Origin: an uncultured euryarchaeote
GTDB taxonomy: Archaea > Thermoplasmatota > Poseidoniia > Poseidoniales > Poseidoniaceae
Length of the DNA: 64,000 bases
Assembly (NCBI GenBank): GCA_937892945.1
Contig: CALBIL010000098.1
Location: forward strand, 1-64,000
Direction: 5' to 3'
Part shown: piece by piece, positions 55,295 through 64,000 of the stretch
Layout of the letters: each line of letters starts with the position of its first letter
Position numbering within the stretch: position 1 is the stretch's first letter
Program-made: the position numbers and the translations under genes
The notes under the pieces: generated by a model
Databases searched by the model: none
What the model saw: only the letters and a program-made list of their open reading frames with translations
Told to the model about the DNA's origin: nothing

Positions 55295-56293
55295 ATGCCT
55301 CCTTCTTCGACGCCATTGAAAAGAGCGGGATTGCCCGAGTTTCGTCGAATCATCGCTGATTCCGACCTCGACGGACTCTGTGCCGCAGCAGTTCTGAAAG
55401 CAGCCAACCCAGAGGCAGAAGTTCATTTCGCCCATGCTGCATTAGTTCGTTCAGGTGCTATCGATGCATTGGTTGACCGTTCCACTGCAATGGTGGATTT
55501 ACCTTTCCACCCTGAATGTGGTTGGTATTTGGATCACCATCAGACCAACCGGCCGAACGAAGAAGAGGAGGCGCAGTTTGTACTCAATGGAGGCACCTGT
55601 CATTGGGAAGCAACACCTTCTGCTGCACGGCTTGCTTACGATGTCTTGAGTCCCTATATCGACCTCTCACACTTAGAAGAAATAATGCCGGTAGTCGATG
55701 CACTTGATTCAGGTCAAATCACCCGTGAGGAATTTATTGAAGATGGCCCAATCCTCCAACTGGCACGTTCCCTTTCACTACGGGAATCAGAACATATGCA
55801 CCACGTTCTCACCTTACTTTCTCAAGGTTCGAGTCTGAATGAAGTTTTACAGGATACCAAAGTATCACCTCATATTGAGAGAGCCCAGCATGAACGTAAA
55901 GCAGCTCAAGCAGTTGTCGAACAACATACTGAAATTATTGACCGTCTTGCAGTCTGCAGAATGGATGAGAAAGGCGTTCGTTCAAACGGTTACTTAGTTA
56001 CCGCATGGGCAGGAGAGAGGGCAGACGCATGCTGCATCATTCACGGGTATGCTGACGGTTCCATTGAAACGTCCGAACGCCCCGCCCTTTCGGCGAGTTT
56101 CTATGCGAATTCCTTTTTACAAAACGGCCAAGGCCGATACGATTTATCACGATTAGCAACTGCAATGGATTCAACAGGTGGAGGCCATGCCAATGCTTGT
56201 GGTTGTCGAATTCAAGCACCAGGAATCGATTCAAACCTTGAGACGTGGCTTAAAATGTGGAAGAACCGGAATCAAGAACTCGCTATTGAGTGA
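55295..56293 (+). CDS. DHH-family phosphoesterase
   Basis: A DHH/DHHA1 phosphoesterase (RecJ/NrnA-like group). The N-terminal RRIIADSDLDGLCAAAVLKA holds the first catalytic aspartates, YLDHHQTNRP is the DHH motif, and the DHHA1 domain ends with GGGHANACGCRI. The signature of nanoRNase or bypass phosphatase cannot be fixed by eye; oligonucleotide or cyclic-dinucleotide cleavage is likely. ATG 55295 is chosen because the upstream in-frame residues overlap the divergent Nudix promoter and look unconserved; this gives 332 residues. It is followed by a convergent membrane gene. Confidence 0.85.
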   Translation: MPPSSTPLKRAGLPEFRRIIADSDLDGLCAAAVLKAANPEAEVHFAHAALVRSGAIDALVDRSTAMVDLPFHPECGWYLDHHQTNRPNEEEEAQFVLNGGTCHWEATPSAARLAYDVLSPYIDLSHLEEIMPVVDALDSGQITREEFIEDGPILQLARSLSLRESEHMHHVLTLLSQGSSLNEVLQDTKVSPHIERAQHERKAAQAVVEQHTEIIDRLAVCRMDEKGVRSNGYLVTAWAGERADACCIIHGYADGSIETSERPALSASFYANSFLQNGQGRYDLSRLATAMDSTGGGHANACGCRIQAPGIDSNLETWLKMWKNRNQELAIE

Positions 56294-56295
56294 GT

Positions 56296-56763
56296 TCACA
56301 GTACGCTGAAAATGTACAAGAACCCCAAAAAAGCATGCAAGAAGGCTAAGACGACAATGAGGTCTGCAGCTCGTCCATGTTTCAATGCATGATGGGCAAA
56401 CTTTTCACCTTCGTTTCGAGCATCACGAGCTCGTCGTCCCATGCGTGCAAGTATGAAGAGCAAAACAAACCCAATCGGGCCCATGAATCCATGAAGACTT
56501 TGAGGAATGAGTGAGGTGAGAATACTTTCATTTTCTCTCCAGCCAACAAATGCACGGCTCAAAAAGGCAACACAAATGACAAAGAAGGCAGACCAAATCA
56601 ATCGGTTGCCATATTTCTCATGTTGAGAGAGTGCATTTTTTCGAGACTCTCCTTTGAGTTCATGGCTTTTTCTTCGCCAAGAGTATTGCCACCAAATCCA
56701 ACCGAGTAACCCTGTTGCAAGTAAAGGATGGAGCAATAAAACCACAATGCGAACGATGTCCAT
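56296..56763 (-). CDS. Four-helix membrane protein, DUF4079-like
   Basis: A 155-residue integral membrane protein. ATG 56763 is preferred since a GGAGG lies just upstream and a hydrophobic helix with LLLHPLLATGLLGWIWW begins at once; the frame opens 53 residues earlier with no such feature. Helices also lie at LIWSAFFVICVAFLSRAF, GFMGPIGFVLLFILARM and ADLIVVLAFLHAFLGFLYIF. Several conserved-looking His sit in helices or at their edges (LLHP, QHEKYG, LHGF, FAHHALKH), as in DUF4079 proteins, which might bind heme. That reading is inference. It is convergent with the DHH gene. Confidence 0.6.
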   Translation of the reverse strand: MDIVRIVVLLLHPLLATGLLGWIWWQYSWRRKSHELKGESRKNALSQHEKYGNRLIWSAFFVICVAFLSRAFVGWRENESILTSLIPQSLHGFMGPIGFVLLFILARMGRRARDARNEGEKFAHHALKHGRAADLIVVLAFLHAFLGFLYIFSVL

Positions 56764-56922
56764 GCCATTCCTCCGTTTCCCTCCAAGTGTTCTTTGTTCA
56801 TGGATGTTCGTAGACTTCTGGAGGAATTGAATCGTTTTGAGTTCTAGATGGCGCTTCCGGTGGATTGAAGGAGGGTAGGTTGAGCCAATGGAAGAGGAGG
56901 GGGAGCATTGCAAGAGAACCAC

Positions 56923-59900
56923 ATGTCAAATTGTCTTGAAGTTGCTTTCAAAACCAACATCACAAAACCTCGACGTCAGTCCTTAGTAGTGAAAACTGCT
57001 GATTGGCAATTACTTGAGAAACCTTGGCGCCCAATCCTCCTTTTGGCCCTTGCCGAGACTGAACTTCCAGCGGCCGATGAAGATGAATCCGACTCATCAT
57101 CTCGTCGTCGCCCATCAGGTGGACGGGGAAGAAACCGTCGTGGAGGCCGAGGTGCTTCTGGCCCCATGGACTCACTCCCACCAGCCGTAGAAATGCTGGT
57201 TCCTTCTGATTACAGTTCTGCTTACCGACTTGCAGTTTTAATGGTCCACAAACTTCTCAACAAAGAGGAGTGGGAAGAGGAATGGGAAACAACTGAGAAA
57301 TCATTGCGTGAAACTTGTTTGGAAAAAGGGGTCCATCCAATTTGGCTTGAACTCGCTCAACGAACTGCAGTTCTCGGTCAATTCGCAGCATTCCCGAAAG
57401 CCAAAGCGACCAAGTCCAAAGCAGGTAAGAAAGTTAAATTGGATTTGGCTTTCATCAATCCATTGAACACTGAAGATTTAATCGCGGCTATTGAGGGGAT
57501 CTCAGTTACCGTAACAGACGCAGAATCCCAAGTAGCACTTCGGAATATCGTTTCACAACTTTCCTCGGGAAGACAATTACATCCGGCAGACGTTCTCTAT
57601 CACTTAGAAGGACAGGCCACAGCACTGAGTGTATTGTTGGCATTAGCATCAGAGAAAGACCCTACAGAATCTCTTGACCGGCTCAAACCGATCGACGCAG
57701 AATTGGCTGAACAACTGAATGACTTTCACATGCTTCGCCAAGGTAAAGTGTTGGACTGGAAGAAATCAAGAACTGCAAAAGGAAACCACTCATTGGCAGC
57801 AGCACGGCAACTTTTAGCTTGGGAGAACCCTCCGGCTGAAGCATCAAAACTTTCCTCGAAGCAACTTGCTGAAGGTCTCGAATTACTTCGCGAACACACA
57901 ACAAATGCGGTTCAAATTGAAAAAATCATGTGGTGGCGATTAAATGCTCTTCACAAAGAAGGTAAATCTGAAGAAACGATTCAGCTTTTGACCAGTTTGA
58001 AACTCGACCACCATACCGAGTTGTCAACTTTAGCACCCTTGTTGTCTGAACTTTCAGGAGAAGTGCTTGATCAGTGGCTTCTTGAACAGATTCCAATTTT
58101 GGATGACGGGTCGCTTGTTGTATTGATTCAAATGGAATCATTACCTTTGCACATCCGTTCGATGGCGGCAAAGAACCTCTCGCATGATACAAGTGAAGCT
58201 TGGGAAAGTGTGTTTCCTCTCCTTATTGACATCTATACGCAAAGTATGGAATTAAACCTCCTTGCTAAAATGGTAACATCTAATGATTTGGTACCAATGT
58301 CTCACCCTTACGAAACCTTACTCGTATCTCACTTACTTGATGCAGGAAGTAATAATGAACTTTGGATTAAAGTTCGGGCAGCCCGAAGAGCAGCTCTTTC
58401 TGAAGTTCATAGCATAGATGCGCCTGACTCTTTCTCATCAACATCCGAAGCATTACTTATGCTGTTTGAAGGCGAAAATATTGAAGATGACCGTCTTACG
58501 ACAGTGCTTGACAAACAAGGCCTCTTGGCCTTTGGACCGATTCGCCAAGCACTCCGAGATGGTGGCAGTGGAATTGCCTCGTCGACTCACCTTTCGAATC
58601 TTGAACAAAGTATTGCTTCAGCGGAACTCACCGTCATGGAACGTGTTCTGTTCAATGCTGTCATCGCAACATTGCGCCTCAACCACGTGGCTTTAATGCT
58701 TCAACATGGAAATTCGGATGATGAAAATATCGAGACTCTCAATACCTTGTTAGCGAACCCAATCATTCCAACCGGCATGATTCACAGCGTACGCCATTTG
58801 GTTTTAGAGCATGACATAGGGCTCCCTTCTCTTGTTCGCTGGTACCAAACCCATGACGCTTTATCTCCATGGCACACCCTTGCACGAGCAGCAGTCTATG
58901 CATCAAATCAAGAAGAATTGAATGCAGCCCGAGACTATCGTAAAGCCGGAGATCATGAAGAATTTGATTACGAATACTCTCTTACTTTGTATCGTAAAGC
59001 TCTGATTCATTTGGCATTCGCAGAGCAATGGCGAGAGGCTGTTGAACTTCTTGATGCACAACCTGCTCTCAAGAGTGCGATTACTCAACGGTTCCAATTG
59101 TATCTGCGGGTTTCCTATACTGCAAAATCAAAAGATACCAATTCAGCAACCCGTTTGCTGAAAGAGTTCGTTAAACGAACCAAGATGGAAATGGAAGAAA
59201 ACGAAGAAGGCGAAATGATCGAAGTCATGAGAGTCTACCATGCAGAAGATGATTTAGACATGCTCAAAACCTATCCACACGAACACCCTCGGCCACTTCC
59301 AACAGATCCATTTTGTGGAAGAGTTACCGCTGCAACAAACTCGTTGCATAAGAATCGCCGAAGACAAAAGAATACCTTCGATACCCGATTTAATCAATTG
59401 ATGCAATTTGGCTCACCTTCGACCGATGAAGTCTACTCCCTTGCGAGTGAAGCTGCCAAAGTTCGCCCAGTTGACGGTTTGATGTTCCTTGAACGTGCCC
59501 AAAACAGTGCCTTTTTCAATGAAACTGAGATTCGAAGTTTACAACAGGCAGAACTTTCTCTTTTCTCTGTCAATAAAGCACAGATTCCAAACGCCTCTCG
59601 CCGTTATCTGCGTAATCTTTCCCTTGTACCATTGGTCATTGTCGATACCAATATTTTAGTCGATGCTTTAATTGGCCGAATTTCTGAGAAATTACACCTC
59701 GTTGGTGAAATCAGCCTCGATATCCAAGGACAAGGAAGTTTCCATAAAATTCTTCTTAGTAAAGCGAAAGATAAGAAATTACAATTGTGGCTACCCGATA
59801 TCGTCAAGCAAGAATTGACCGGTATTGCTTCGGGAATAAATCATCTCAAGAGCCGGTTCGATGATGCTTTGGTATCACCTGAATTACTTGATTCAATTTT

Positions 59901-60312
59901 CAACGCGAAGACACTCAAAACACTCGTGAATGATGTTCTCAAGGATTACAACACTTGGAGCCCCCTGGATCTCGAAATCGAATCCGAAGCAGGCTCGGAA
60001 GATACGAAAGCTGCGATTGAAAAGTTCTTACTTGAATCCACTGAAATATACGAAGAAATCACCGCTATGAAGCGCACTCGTGGAGAACCAATCCGTACAG
60101 TTCTTGAAGGCCGAGACATTTATCCAGAATCGCCAGACAGAACTTTGATGCGTATCGCTTCACAACTCGCCACTCAATCTCTACAAGATCTCGGTACTGT
60201 ATTGATTGCAACCCGGGATGGTGATTTCACACTTGTCGCTCGGGCATTTGAAGAACAATTTGGCTTTGGAATTGCCAAAAATAGCCGTTCACTTAACGCT
60301 TGGCTCAAGTGA
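56923..60312 (+). CDS. RGG-box, helical-repeat and C-terminal PIN nuclease protein
   Basis: A 1129-residue soluble protein. Near residues 60-80 an RGG-like basic stretch (RRRPSGGRGRNRRGGRG) suggests RNA binding. About 800 residues of predicted alpha-helical repeats follow, with the look of TPR/HEAT-like arrays. From about residue 903 a PIN domain begins with VPLVIVDTNILVDALIG, holds acidic residues in WLPDIVKQELTGIA, and ends with GTVLIATRDGDFTLVARAFEEQF; the four expected metal-binding acidic positions seem present. It may be a scaffolded ribonuclease. ATG 56923 is chosen over TTG 56908. It is divergent from the DUF4079-like gene. Confidence 0.72.
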   Translation: MSNCLEVAFKTNITKPRRQSLVVKTADWQLLEKPWRPILLLALAETELPAADEDESDSSSRRRPSGGRGRNRRGGRGASGPMDSLPPAVEMLVPSDYSSAYRLAVLMVHKLLNKEEWEEEWETTEKSLRETCLEKGVHPIWLELAQRTAVLGQFAAFPKAKATKSKAGKKVKLDLAFINPLNTEDLIAAIEGISVTVTDAESQVALRNIVSQLSSGRQLHPADVLYHLEGQATALSVLLALASEKDPTESLDRLKPIDAELAEQLNDFHMLRQGKVLDWKKSRTAKGNHSLAAARQLLAWENPPAEASKLSSKQLAEGLELLREHTTNAVQIEKIMWWRLNALHKEGKSEETIQLLTSLKLDHHTELSTLAPLLSELSGEVLDQWLLEQIPILDDGSLVVLIQMESLPLHIRSMAAKNLSHDTSEAWESVFPLLIDIYTQSMELNLLAKMVTSNDLVPMSHPYETLLVSHLLDAGSNNELWIKVRAARRAALSEVHSIDAPDSFSSTSEALLMLFEGENIEDDRLTTVLDKQGLLAFGPIRQALRDGGSGIASSTHLSNLEQSIASAELTVMERVLFNAVIATLRLNHVALMLQHGNSDDENIETLNTLLANPIIPTGMIHSVRHLVLEHDIGLPSLVRWYQTHDALSPWHTLARAAVYASNQEELNAARDYRKAGDHEEFDYEYSLTLYRKALIHLAFAEQWREAVELLDAQPALKSAITQRFQLYLRVSYTAKSKDTNSATRLLKEFVKRTKMEMEENEEGEMIEVMRVYHAEDDLDMLKTYPHEHPRPLPTDPFCGRVTAATNSLHKNRRRQKNTFDTRFNQLMQFGSPSTDEVYSLASEAAKVRPVDGLMFLERAQNSAFFNETEIRSLQQAELSLFSVNKAQIPNASRRYLRNLSLVPLVIVDTNILVDALIGRISEKLHLVGEISLDIQGQGSFHKILLSKAKDKKLQLWLPDIVKQELTGIASGINHLKSRFDDALVSPELLDSIFNAKTLKTLVNDVLKDYNTWSPLDLEIESEAGSEDTKAAIEKFLLESTEIYEEITAMKRTRGEPIRTVLEGRDIYPESPDRTLMRIASQLATQSLQDLGTVLIATRDGDFTLVARAFEEQFGFGIAKNSRSLNAWLK

Positions 60313-60315
60313 ATC

Positions 60316-61542
60316 TCACATGTGAGCAATCATTGCATCGCCAAAGGCACTGCATGAGAGAAGTATTGCATCATCCATTAACCGCTCAAAGTCGTAGGTG
60401 ACGGTTTTTGCAGAAATAGCACCTTCCATTCCCTTGACAATCAAATCAGCAGCTTGGGTCCAACCCATGTGGCGGAGCATCATTTCTGCGGAGAGAATAA
60501 GTGAACCTGGATTTACTTTGTTTTGACCAGTATACTTTGGGGCAGTACCATGGGTTGCTTCAAAGATAGAAATTCCAGTTTCGTAGTTGAGGTTCGCACC
60601 TGGTGCAATACCGATTCCACCAACTTGTGCAGCTAATGCATCCGAGATATAATCGCCGTTCAGATTCATGGTTGTCAAGACTGAATATTCAGAAGGTCGA
60701 GTAATAATCTGTTGGAGCATTGCGTCTGCAATAACGTCCTTTACGAGAATTGTCTTACCGGAGTTTGGATTTACAAAAGTGCACCATGGCCCACCGTCAA
60801 GTTCGGTTGCACCAAACTCATCTTTAGCAATTGAATAACCCCAATCTCGGAATCCACCTTCTGTGAATTTCATGATGTTACCTTTGTGAACGATGGTCAC
60901 ACTTTCTTTGTCGGTGTCGATAGCGTGTTGAAGAGCAGCCCGTACAATTCGTGCAGTCCCTTCTTGAGAGATCGGTTTGATACCAATTCCGGAAGTATTT
61001 GGGAAACGAATCTTATCGACTCCCATCTCATTCTGTAAGAAATCGATGACCTTCTTGACTTCAGCACTCCCAGCTTCCCATTCAATACCGGCATACACAT
61101 CTTCACTGTTTTCTCTGAAAATAATCATGTCGACATCACCAGGAGACTTGACTGGGGAAGGTGTTCCTTCATACCAGCGTACAGGGCGCACACAAGCATA
61201 CAAGTCGAGTTTCTGCCGTAGAGCAACATTCAATGAACGAATTCCTCCACCCACTGGAGTTGTCAAGGGTCCTTTGATTGATATGAGACCAGCACGAATT
61301 GCGTCCAATGTTGCTTGAGGTAGCCATTCACCAGTTGCATTGAATGCTTTTTCACCGGCAAGAACTTCAGACCAAACAATGCCCTTGTTTCCGTTATACG
61401 ATTTCGAAACTGCAGCATCGACTACTTTCATCATGACAGGAGAGATGTCAATTCCAATCCCATCTCCTTCGATGTAGTGAATTATTGGGTCATCTGGAAC
61501 ATTGAGTTTACCGTTGTTTAATGTTACTGGGGTTCCTGCCAT
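60316..61542 (-). CDS. icd: Isocitrate dehydrogenase, NADP-type, E. coli-like
   Basis: Oxidative decarboxylation of isocitrate to 2-oxoglutarate in the TCA cycle. The substrate loop [23 protein letters not shown] contains the serine that is phosphorylated in E. coli, and further blocks are [32 protein letters not shown] and [20 protein letters not shown]. The Lys-Tyr after GTAP is the pair that favours NADP. At 408 residues from ATG 61542 it is normal length. It is convergent with the PIN gene (3 bases apart) and divergent from osmC. Confidence 0.95.
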   Translation of the reverse strand: MAGTPVTLNNGKLNVPDDPIIHYIEGDGIGIDISPVMMKVVDAAVSKSYNGNKGIVWSEVLAGEKAFNATGEWLPQATLDAIRAGLISIKGPLTTPVGGGIRSLNVALRQKLDLYACVRPVRWYEGTPSPVKSPGDVDMIIFRENSEDVYAGIEWEAGSAEVKKVIDFLQNEMGVDKIRFPNTSGIGIKPISQEGTARIVRAALQHAIDTDKESVTIVHKGNIMKFTEGGFRDWGYSIAKDEFGATELDGGPWCTFVNPNSGKTILVKDVIADAMLQQIITRPSEYSVLTTMNLNGDYISDALAAQVGGIGIAPGANLNYETGISIFEATHGTAPKYTGQNKVNPGSLILSAEMMLRHMGWTQAADLIVKGMEGAISAKTVTYDFERLMDDAILLSCSAFGDAMIAHM

Positions 61543-61600
61543 GGCAATCAAACTGACGCAGATGCATCCCCTTCAAGAATGAACCGCCCCACGGACCTCC

Positions 61601-61984
61601 ATGCAAGGACGAGTAGAATGGACCGGAGGAAATGGACTTCGATGTACAAATTCCAATGACCAAAGTCTTGAAATCGATTGGGAAGATGGGCCTTCACCAA
61701 TGCAAATCACTCTTCAAATGATTGGAGCATGCTCTTTAGTTGATGTTATTGTTGGCCTTAAAGACCGTCAATTTACGAAAGTCTGGGTTGAACTCGACAG
61801 CACCCGTGCACAAACAACGCCACGCGTTTTTGAAACAGTGGAAATGATTTACCATGTTGAGGGCGATGTTCCAGAAAAGTTACTCAAGCGAATCGTAGCG
61901 AAGAGTCATGAAAAATACTGCAGTGTGTCAAACATGTTTACCGATGTCAGTATGACATCGAGCGTTGTAGTTCACCGTGCTTAA
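61601..61984 (+). CDS. OsmC/Ohr-family peroxide-reductase-like protein
   Basis: A 127-residue OsmC fold. The two catalytic cysteines are in MIGACSLVDVIVGL and HEKYCSVSNMF, which are the peroxidatic and resolving positions, with the conserved 'GPSPMQITLQMIGAC' segment in between. It probably detoxifies organic hydroperoxides. The ATG start is used; it ends overlapping by 4 bases the 3' end of the acidic protein on the minus strand. The icd start lies 58 bases away on the other side, so a divergent promoter region is implied. Confidence 0.88.
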   Translation: MQGRVEWTGGNGLRCTNSNDQSLEIDWEDGPSPMQITLQMIGACSLVDVIVGLKDRQFTKVWVELDSTRAQTTPRVFETVEMIYHVEGDVPEKLLKRIVAKSHEKYCSVSNMFTDVSMTSSVVVHRA

Positions 61985-62655
61985 ATTGCAGCATTTCCCA
62001 CAACGACATTGACTTTTGAGAGTGAATTCATCGCTTGAAGCAACAAGTCTCGTAGTGCGTTATACAACGGATGCCAAGATTGCGAGAGGTGTGATGGAGG
62101 GGATACAGGCAGGACGCCCTCACCGGTCGAAAGGACTGTTGCAAACGGTCGAACTTGACCAGTACCGCCCATTTCGATGATGAGAGAGAGATGGTATGCT
62201 TCTTGTTGCTTGACCACTTTTGCTGATTCAATTTGAGCGACAGCACCCGCAGAAAGACCAGACAACCAGTGTTCTCCACGTTCATTTCGAGAATTGAGTT
62301 CAGTTTTGACGAGAACTTCTAGTAGTTCAGTAATCACTTCATTGGAAAGGCTCTGAAGTGGCGTATGAAGTGTGTCGGTAACAACGGGACCAGATGTATT
62401 TTCAACAGCCACTTGTGGCTCTGAAATGAACTCAAACGCTCCATCGGGTTCATCCTCAAGCGCAAAGAGTGAGTCTGCAGTGAGTGTTTCTTCCTCATCT
62501 TCTTCCATAAAGGCTGCAAGTGGATCATCACTTAGTGTCACACTGTTGGTTGTATCCATTGATTGAACGGGTGTAACGACTGTTTGAACGGCACCAAGTT
62601 CTGCAAAAATATCCATTTCTTCATCTACTTCTTCGACAGTATTCCATGATTGCAC
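61981..62655 (-). CDS. Acidic unknown protein
   Basis: A 224-residue protein with a very acidic N-terminal half (DDPLAAFMEEDEEETLTADS) and a C-terminal half that may fold as a small alpha/beta unit (LSAGAVAQIESAKVVKQQEAYHLSLIIEMGGTGQVRPF). No signal peptide, helix or known motif was seen. GTG 62655 opens the frame; ATG 62616 is a reasonable alternative that would remove 13 residues. It is divergent from the secreted protein that follows and convergent with osmC. Confidence 0.6.
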   Translation of the reverse strand: MQSWNTVEEVDEEMDIFAELGAVQTVVTPVQSMDTTNSVTLSDDPLAAFMEEDEEETLTADSLFALEDEPDGAFEFISEPQVAVENTSGPVVTDTLHTPLQSLSNEVITELLEVLVKTELNSRNERGEHWLSGLSAGAVAQIESAKVVKQQEAYHLSLIIEMGGTGQVRPFATVLSTGEGVLPVSPPSHLSQSWHPLYNALRDLLLQAMNSLSKVNVVVGNAAI

Positions 62656-62751
62656 AGTTCCACTTCCAACATGGACTTGACACTCCTAGTACATGAAAGA
62701 ATGTTTTTTTTCATCTGAAGTGAAATTGCTCAATCAACCGATCGATGATGA

Positions 62752-63435
62752 ATGAATAAGTGTATGCTGTATGGAAAAAGTCATATGAGCCCTACCATGA
62801 CTTCTCATTGGGTAAAGATGAGGTTCAGTCGGCTGCATTGCGTTTTACTGCTTCTTCTTGTTTCGTCACTTGGTTTCTCATCAAGTCAAAGTTTTCCAAT
62901 CGGAGTCGGAGAAAGCGCCAACGACGGCTGCCTATGCCATGGAGGTGCTTCGAACAGCACTGAAACTTCCCTCGTTGGTCTTCCAGCGTTTTTCGAAAGC
63001 AATCAAACCTATGACCTCACACTTGTGATCGAAGGTATTACCCCACTCCAAGCGAACTCTTCACAAGGTGGATTTCGCCTCTTAGTAAGTGAGGGTACGG
63101 TAGAGTTTACCAATCCAAATCAAACGCAAGAACTTGACGGCGGCTGGACCCATACCAGTGAGGGGAACGCTCAACGAGCATGGGATTTCACATGGATGGC
63201 TCCCTCTGATAACACTACAAGCGTTGAATTCATTGCATTTGGAAATGCAGTTAATGGGAATGGAAACTCCATGGGTGATGCTTGGAACTCATATGGAGTC
63301 ACAATACCAGGTACAAGCTTTGACGGAACTTTGACTCAACCGGATGTCGACCAAACATATTCAATCACTGACTTTTCACTCATCATTGGAGGGCTTTTCG
63401 CCATCCTTGCGTGTCTTTACGTCGTCATCAAGTAA
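62752..63435 (+). CDS. Secreted choice-of-anchor V-like protein
   Basis: The signal peptide MRFSRLHCVLLLLLVSSLGFSS sits behind about 22 residues if ATG 62752 is used, so ATG 62818 may be the real start. The mature part opens with GESANDGCLCHGGASN, a Cys-x-Cys-His group like the metal- or heme-like motif of choice-of-anchor V/reelin-like domains, then a beta-sandwich with LVIEGITPL, GGFRLLVSEGTVEF and WDFTWMAPSDN, typical of that family. A C-terminal helix (FSLIIGGLFAILACLYVVIK) anchors it. The substrate is unknown; it diverges from the acidic protein. Confidence 0.7.
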   Translation: MNKCMLYGKSHMSPTMTSHWVKMRFSRLHCVLLLLLVSSLGFSSSQSFPIGVGESANDGCLCHGGASNSTETSLVGLPAFFESNQTYDLTLVIEGITPLQANSSQGGFRLLVSEGTVEFTNPNQTQELDGGWTHTSEGNAQRAWDFTWMAPSDNTTSVEFIAFGNAVNGNGNSMGDAWNSYGVTIPGTSFDGTLTQPDVDQTYSITDFSLIIGGLFAILACLYVVIK

Positions 63436-64000
63436 TCAGTTTACAAATTCGATTTGCTGATTGCGCAAGGCGCGTAATTGTCTGTTTTCACTTGCACCAT
63501 GAATTTGTTCACTTTTCACACCAGTCAAGACGAGCATGACCCGAATTTCCTCTCCTAATTCTTCTTTTACTGCTGCCCCCCATATGATTTGGGCGTGAGG
63601 CGAAATTTGATCTTTGATTATTTTAGCACAGCGTTCAGCTTCTCCAAGAGTAAGATTTGCTCCACCCACCACGTTGATGAGTGCACCACGCGCATCGGAA
63701 GTATCGATGTCGAGGAGCGGTGAATGTAATGCCTCCATGGTAGCAGCTTCAGCACGGCCAGGTCCAGAAGCAGCGCCTAACCCAATCATTGCAACTCCAC
63801 TTCCGAAGTTGATGACTGAACGAAGATCTTCAAAGTCGAGGTTTACCATGCCGTCGATGGTGAGTAGTTCTGCAACACCGGTAATTGAGCGAACAAGTAA
63901 TTCATCCCCAACTCTGAATGCACTGGAAATCGGCAAATCTTTGACACCCTCAATCTCTAACAAGCGTTCGTTAGGGATGACCAGTATTGTGTCGCAATGC
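63436..64000 (-). CDS. ftsZ: Cell division GTPase FtsZ, C-terminal part
   Basis: The frame runs past the right window edge. The visible 188 residues begin with HCDTILVIPNERLLEI, the FtsZ signature that follows the GTPase domain, then the C-terminal domain with DELLVRSITGVAELLTIDGMVNLDFEDLRSV, GLGAASGPGRAEAATMEAL and VVGGANLTLGEAERCAKII. It ends shortly after EEIRVMLVLTGVKSEQ and a 15-residue tail, without a long C-terminal linker. It polymerises at the division site. An apparent TTG start at 63963 is only the first start-like codon in the frame. It is convergent with the secreted-protein gene. Confidence 0.93.
   Translation of the reverse strand, partial: HCDTILVIPNERLLEIEGVKDLPISSAFRVGDELLVRSITGVAELLTIDGMVNLDFEDLRSVINFGSGVAMIGLGAASGPGRAEAATMEALHSPLLDIDTSDARGALINVVGGANLTLGEAERCAKIIKDQISPHAQIIWGAAVKEELGEEIRVMLVLTGVKSEQIHGASENRQLRALRNQQIEFVN

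Noticed and set aside
1..64000. CRISPR arrays, insertion sequences, attachment sites and rRNA genes
   Set aside because: No regularly spaced repeats, no transposase-like frames, no long flanking repeats and no rRNA-like stretch were seen.

Overview
The window reads as a chromosomal segment of a planktonic euryarchaeon, most likely Marine Group II (Candidatus Poseidoniales, Thermoplasmatota); that placement is inference. Archaeal markers are an MCM replicative helicase, the archaea-specific amidotransferase subunit GatE, TFB, Pth2, the archaeosine radical SAM enzyme RaSEA, archaeal YchF and FtsZ. They sit beside genes of bacterial flavour: an AddAB-like nuclease-helicase pair, a malic enzyme fused to a phosphotransacetylase domain, E. 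coli-type isocitrate dehydrogenase and RlmH. Genes are densely packed on both strands, with many short overlaps, few terminators, and no rRNA, tRNA, CRISPR array or insertion sequence that I could find.

Layout. 1-5.1 kb: a two-anchor surface protein resembling CD36/LIMP-2, then purM and an esterase on the minus strand. 5.1-5.3 kb: an intergenic region with two same-orientation repeats resembling archaeal origin recognition boxes, directly upstream of mcm. 5.3-13.7 kb: mcm, gatE, a PQQ-propeller/DUF4430-like protein, an ECF S-component, two tandem pth2 genes and threonine aldolase. 13.7-18.6 kb: a large unknown protein, a thioredoxin-fold surface protein, TFB, and the only long gene-free gap. 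18.6-27.3 kb: the AddAB-like pair. 27.3-36 kb: methyltransferase, prolyl aminopeptidase, coiled-coil protein, phosphatidylserine-decarboxylase-type enzyme, RaSEA, a small membrane protein with a polytopic protein resembling heme-copper oxidase subunit I and carrying two EF-hands, YchF and a zinc-ribbon membrane protein. 36-39 kb: a PabB-PabA fusion with PabC. 39-47.3 kb: one giant surface protein of propeller repeats and FN3-like domains. 47.3-56.8 kb: malic enzyme, an FGE-like membrane protein, a mPGES-2-like GST-fold protein, RlmH, small membrane proteins, DUF2203, a cobalamin adenosyltransferase, a Nudix hydrolase, a DHH phosphoesterase and a DUF4079-like membrane protein. 56.9-64 kb: an RGG-plus-PIN protein, isocitrate dehydrogenase, OsmC, an acidic protein, a secreted choice-of-anchor-like protein and the C-terminal part of FtsZ.

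Themes. Vitamin B12 salvage is suggested twice (ECF S-component with a DUF4430-like binding protein, and a PduO-type adenosyltransferase). p-Aminobenzoate synthesis is complete in two adjacent genes. Large anchored surface proteins fit a cell that binds or processes polymers. The strongest leads for something little described are the possible origin beside mcm, the AddAB-like pair with iron-sulphur-type cysteines in both subunits, the apparently ligand-less oxidase-like subunit with EF-hands, the archaeal CD36-like protein and the RGG/PIN protein. All family names rest on motif recognition by eye.
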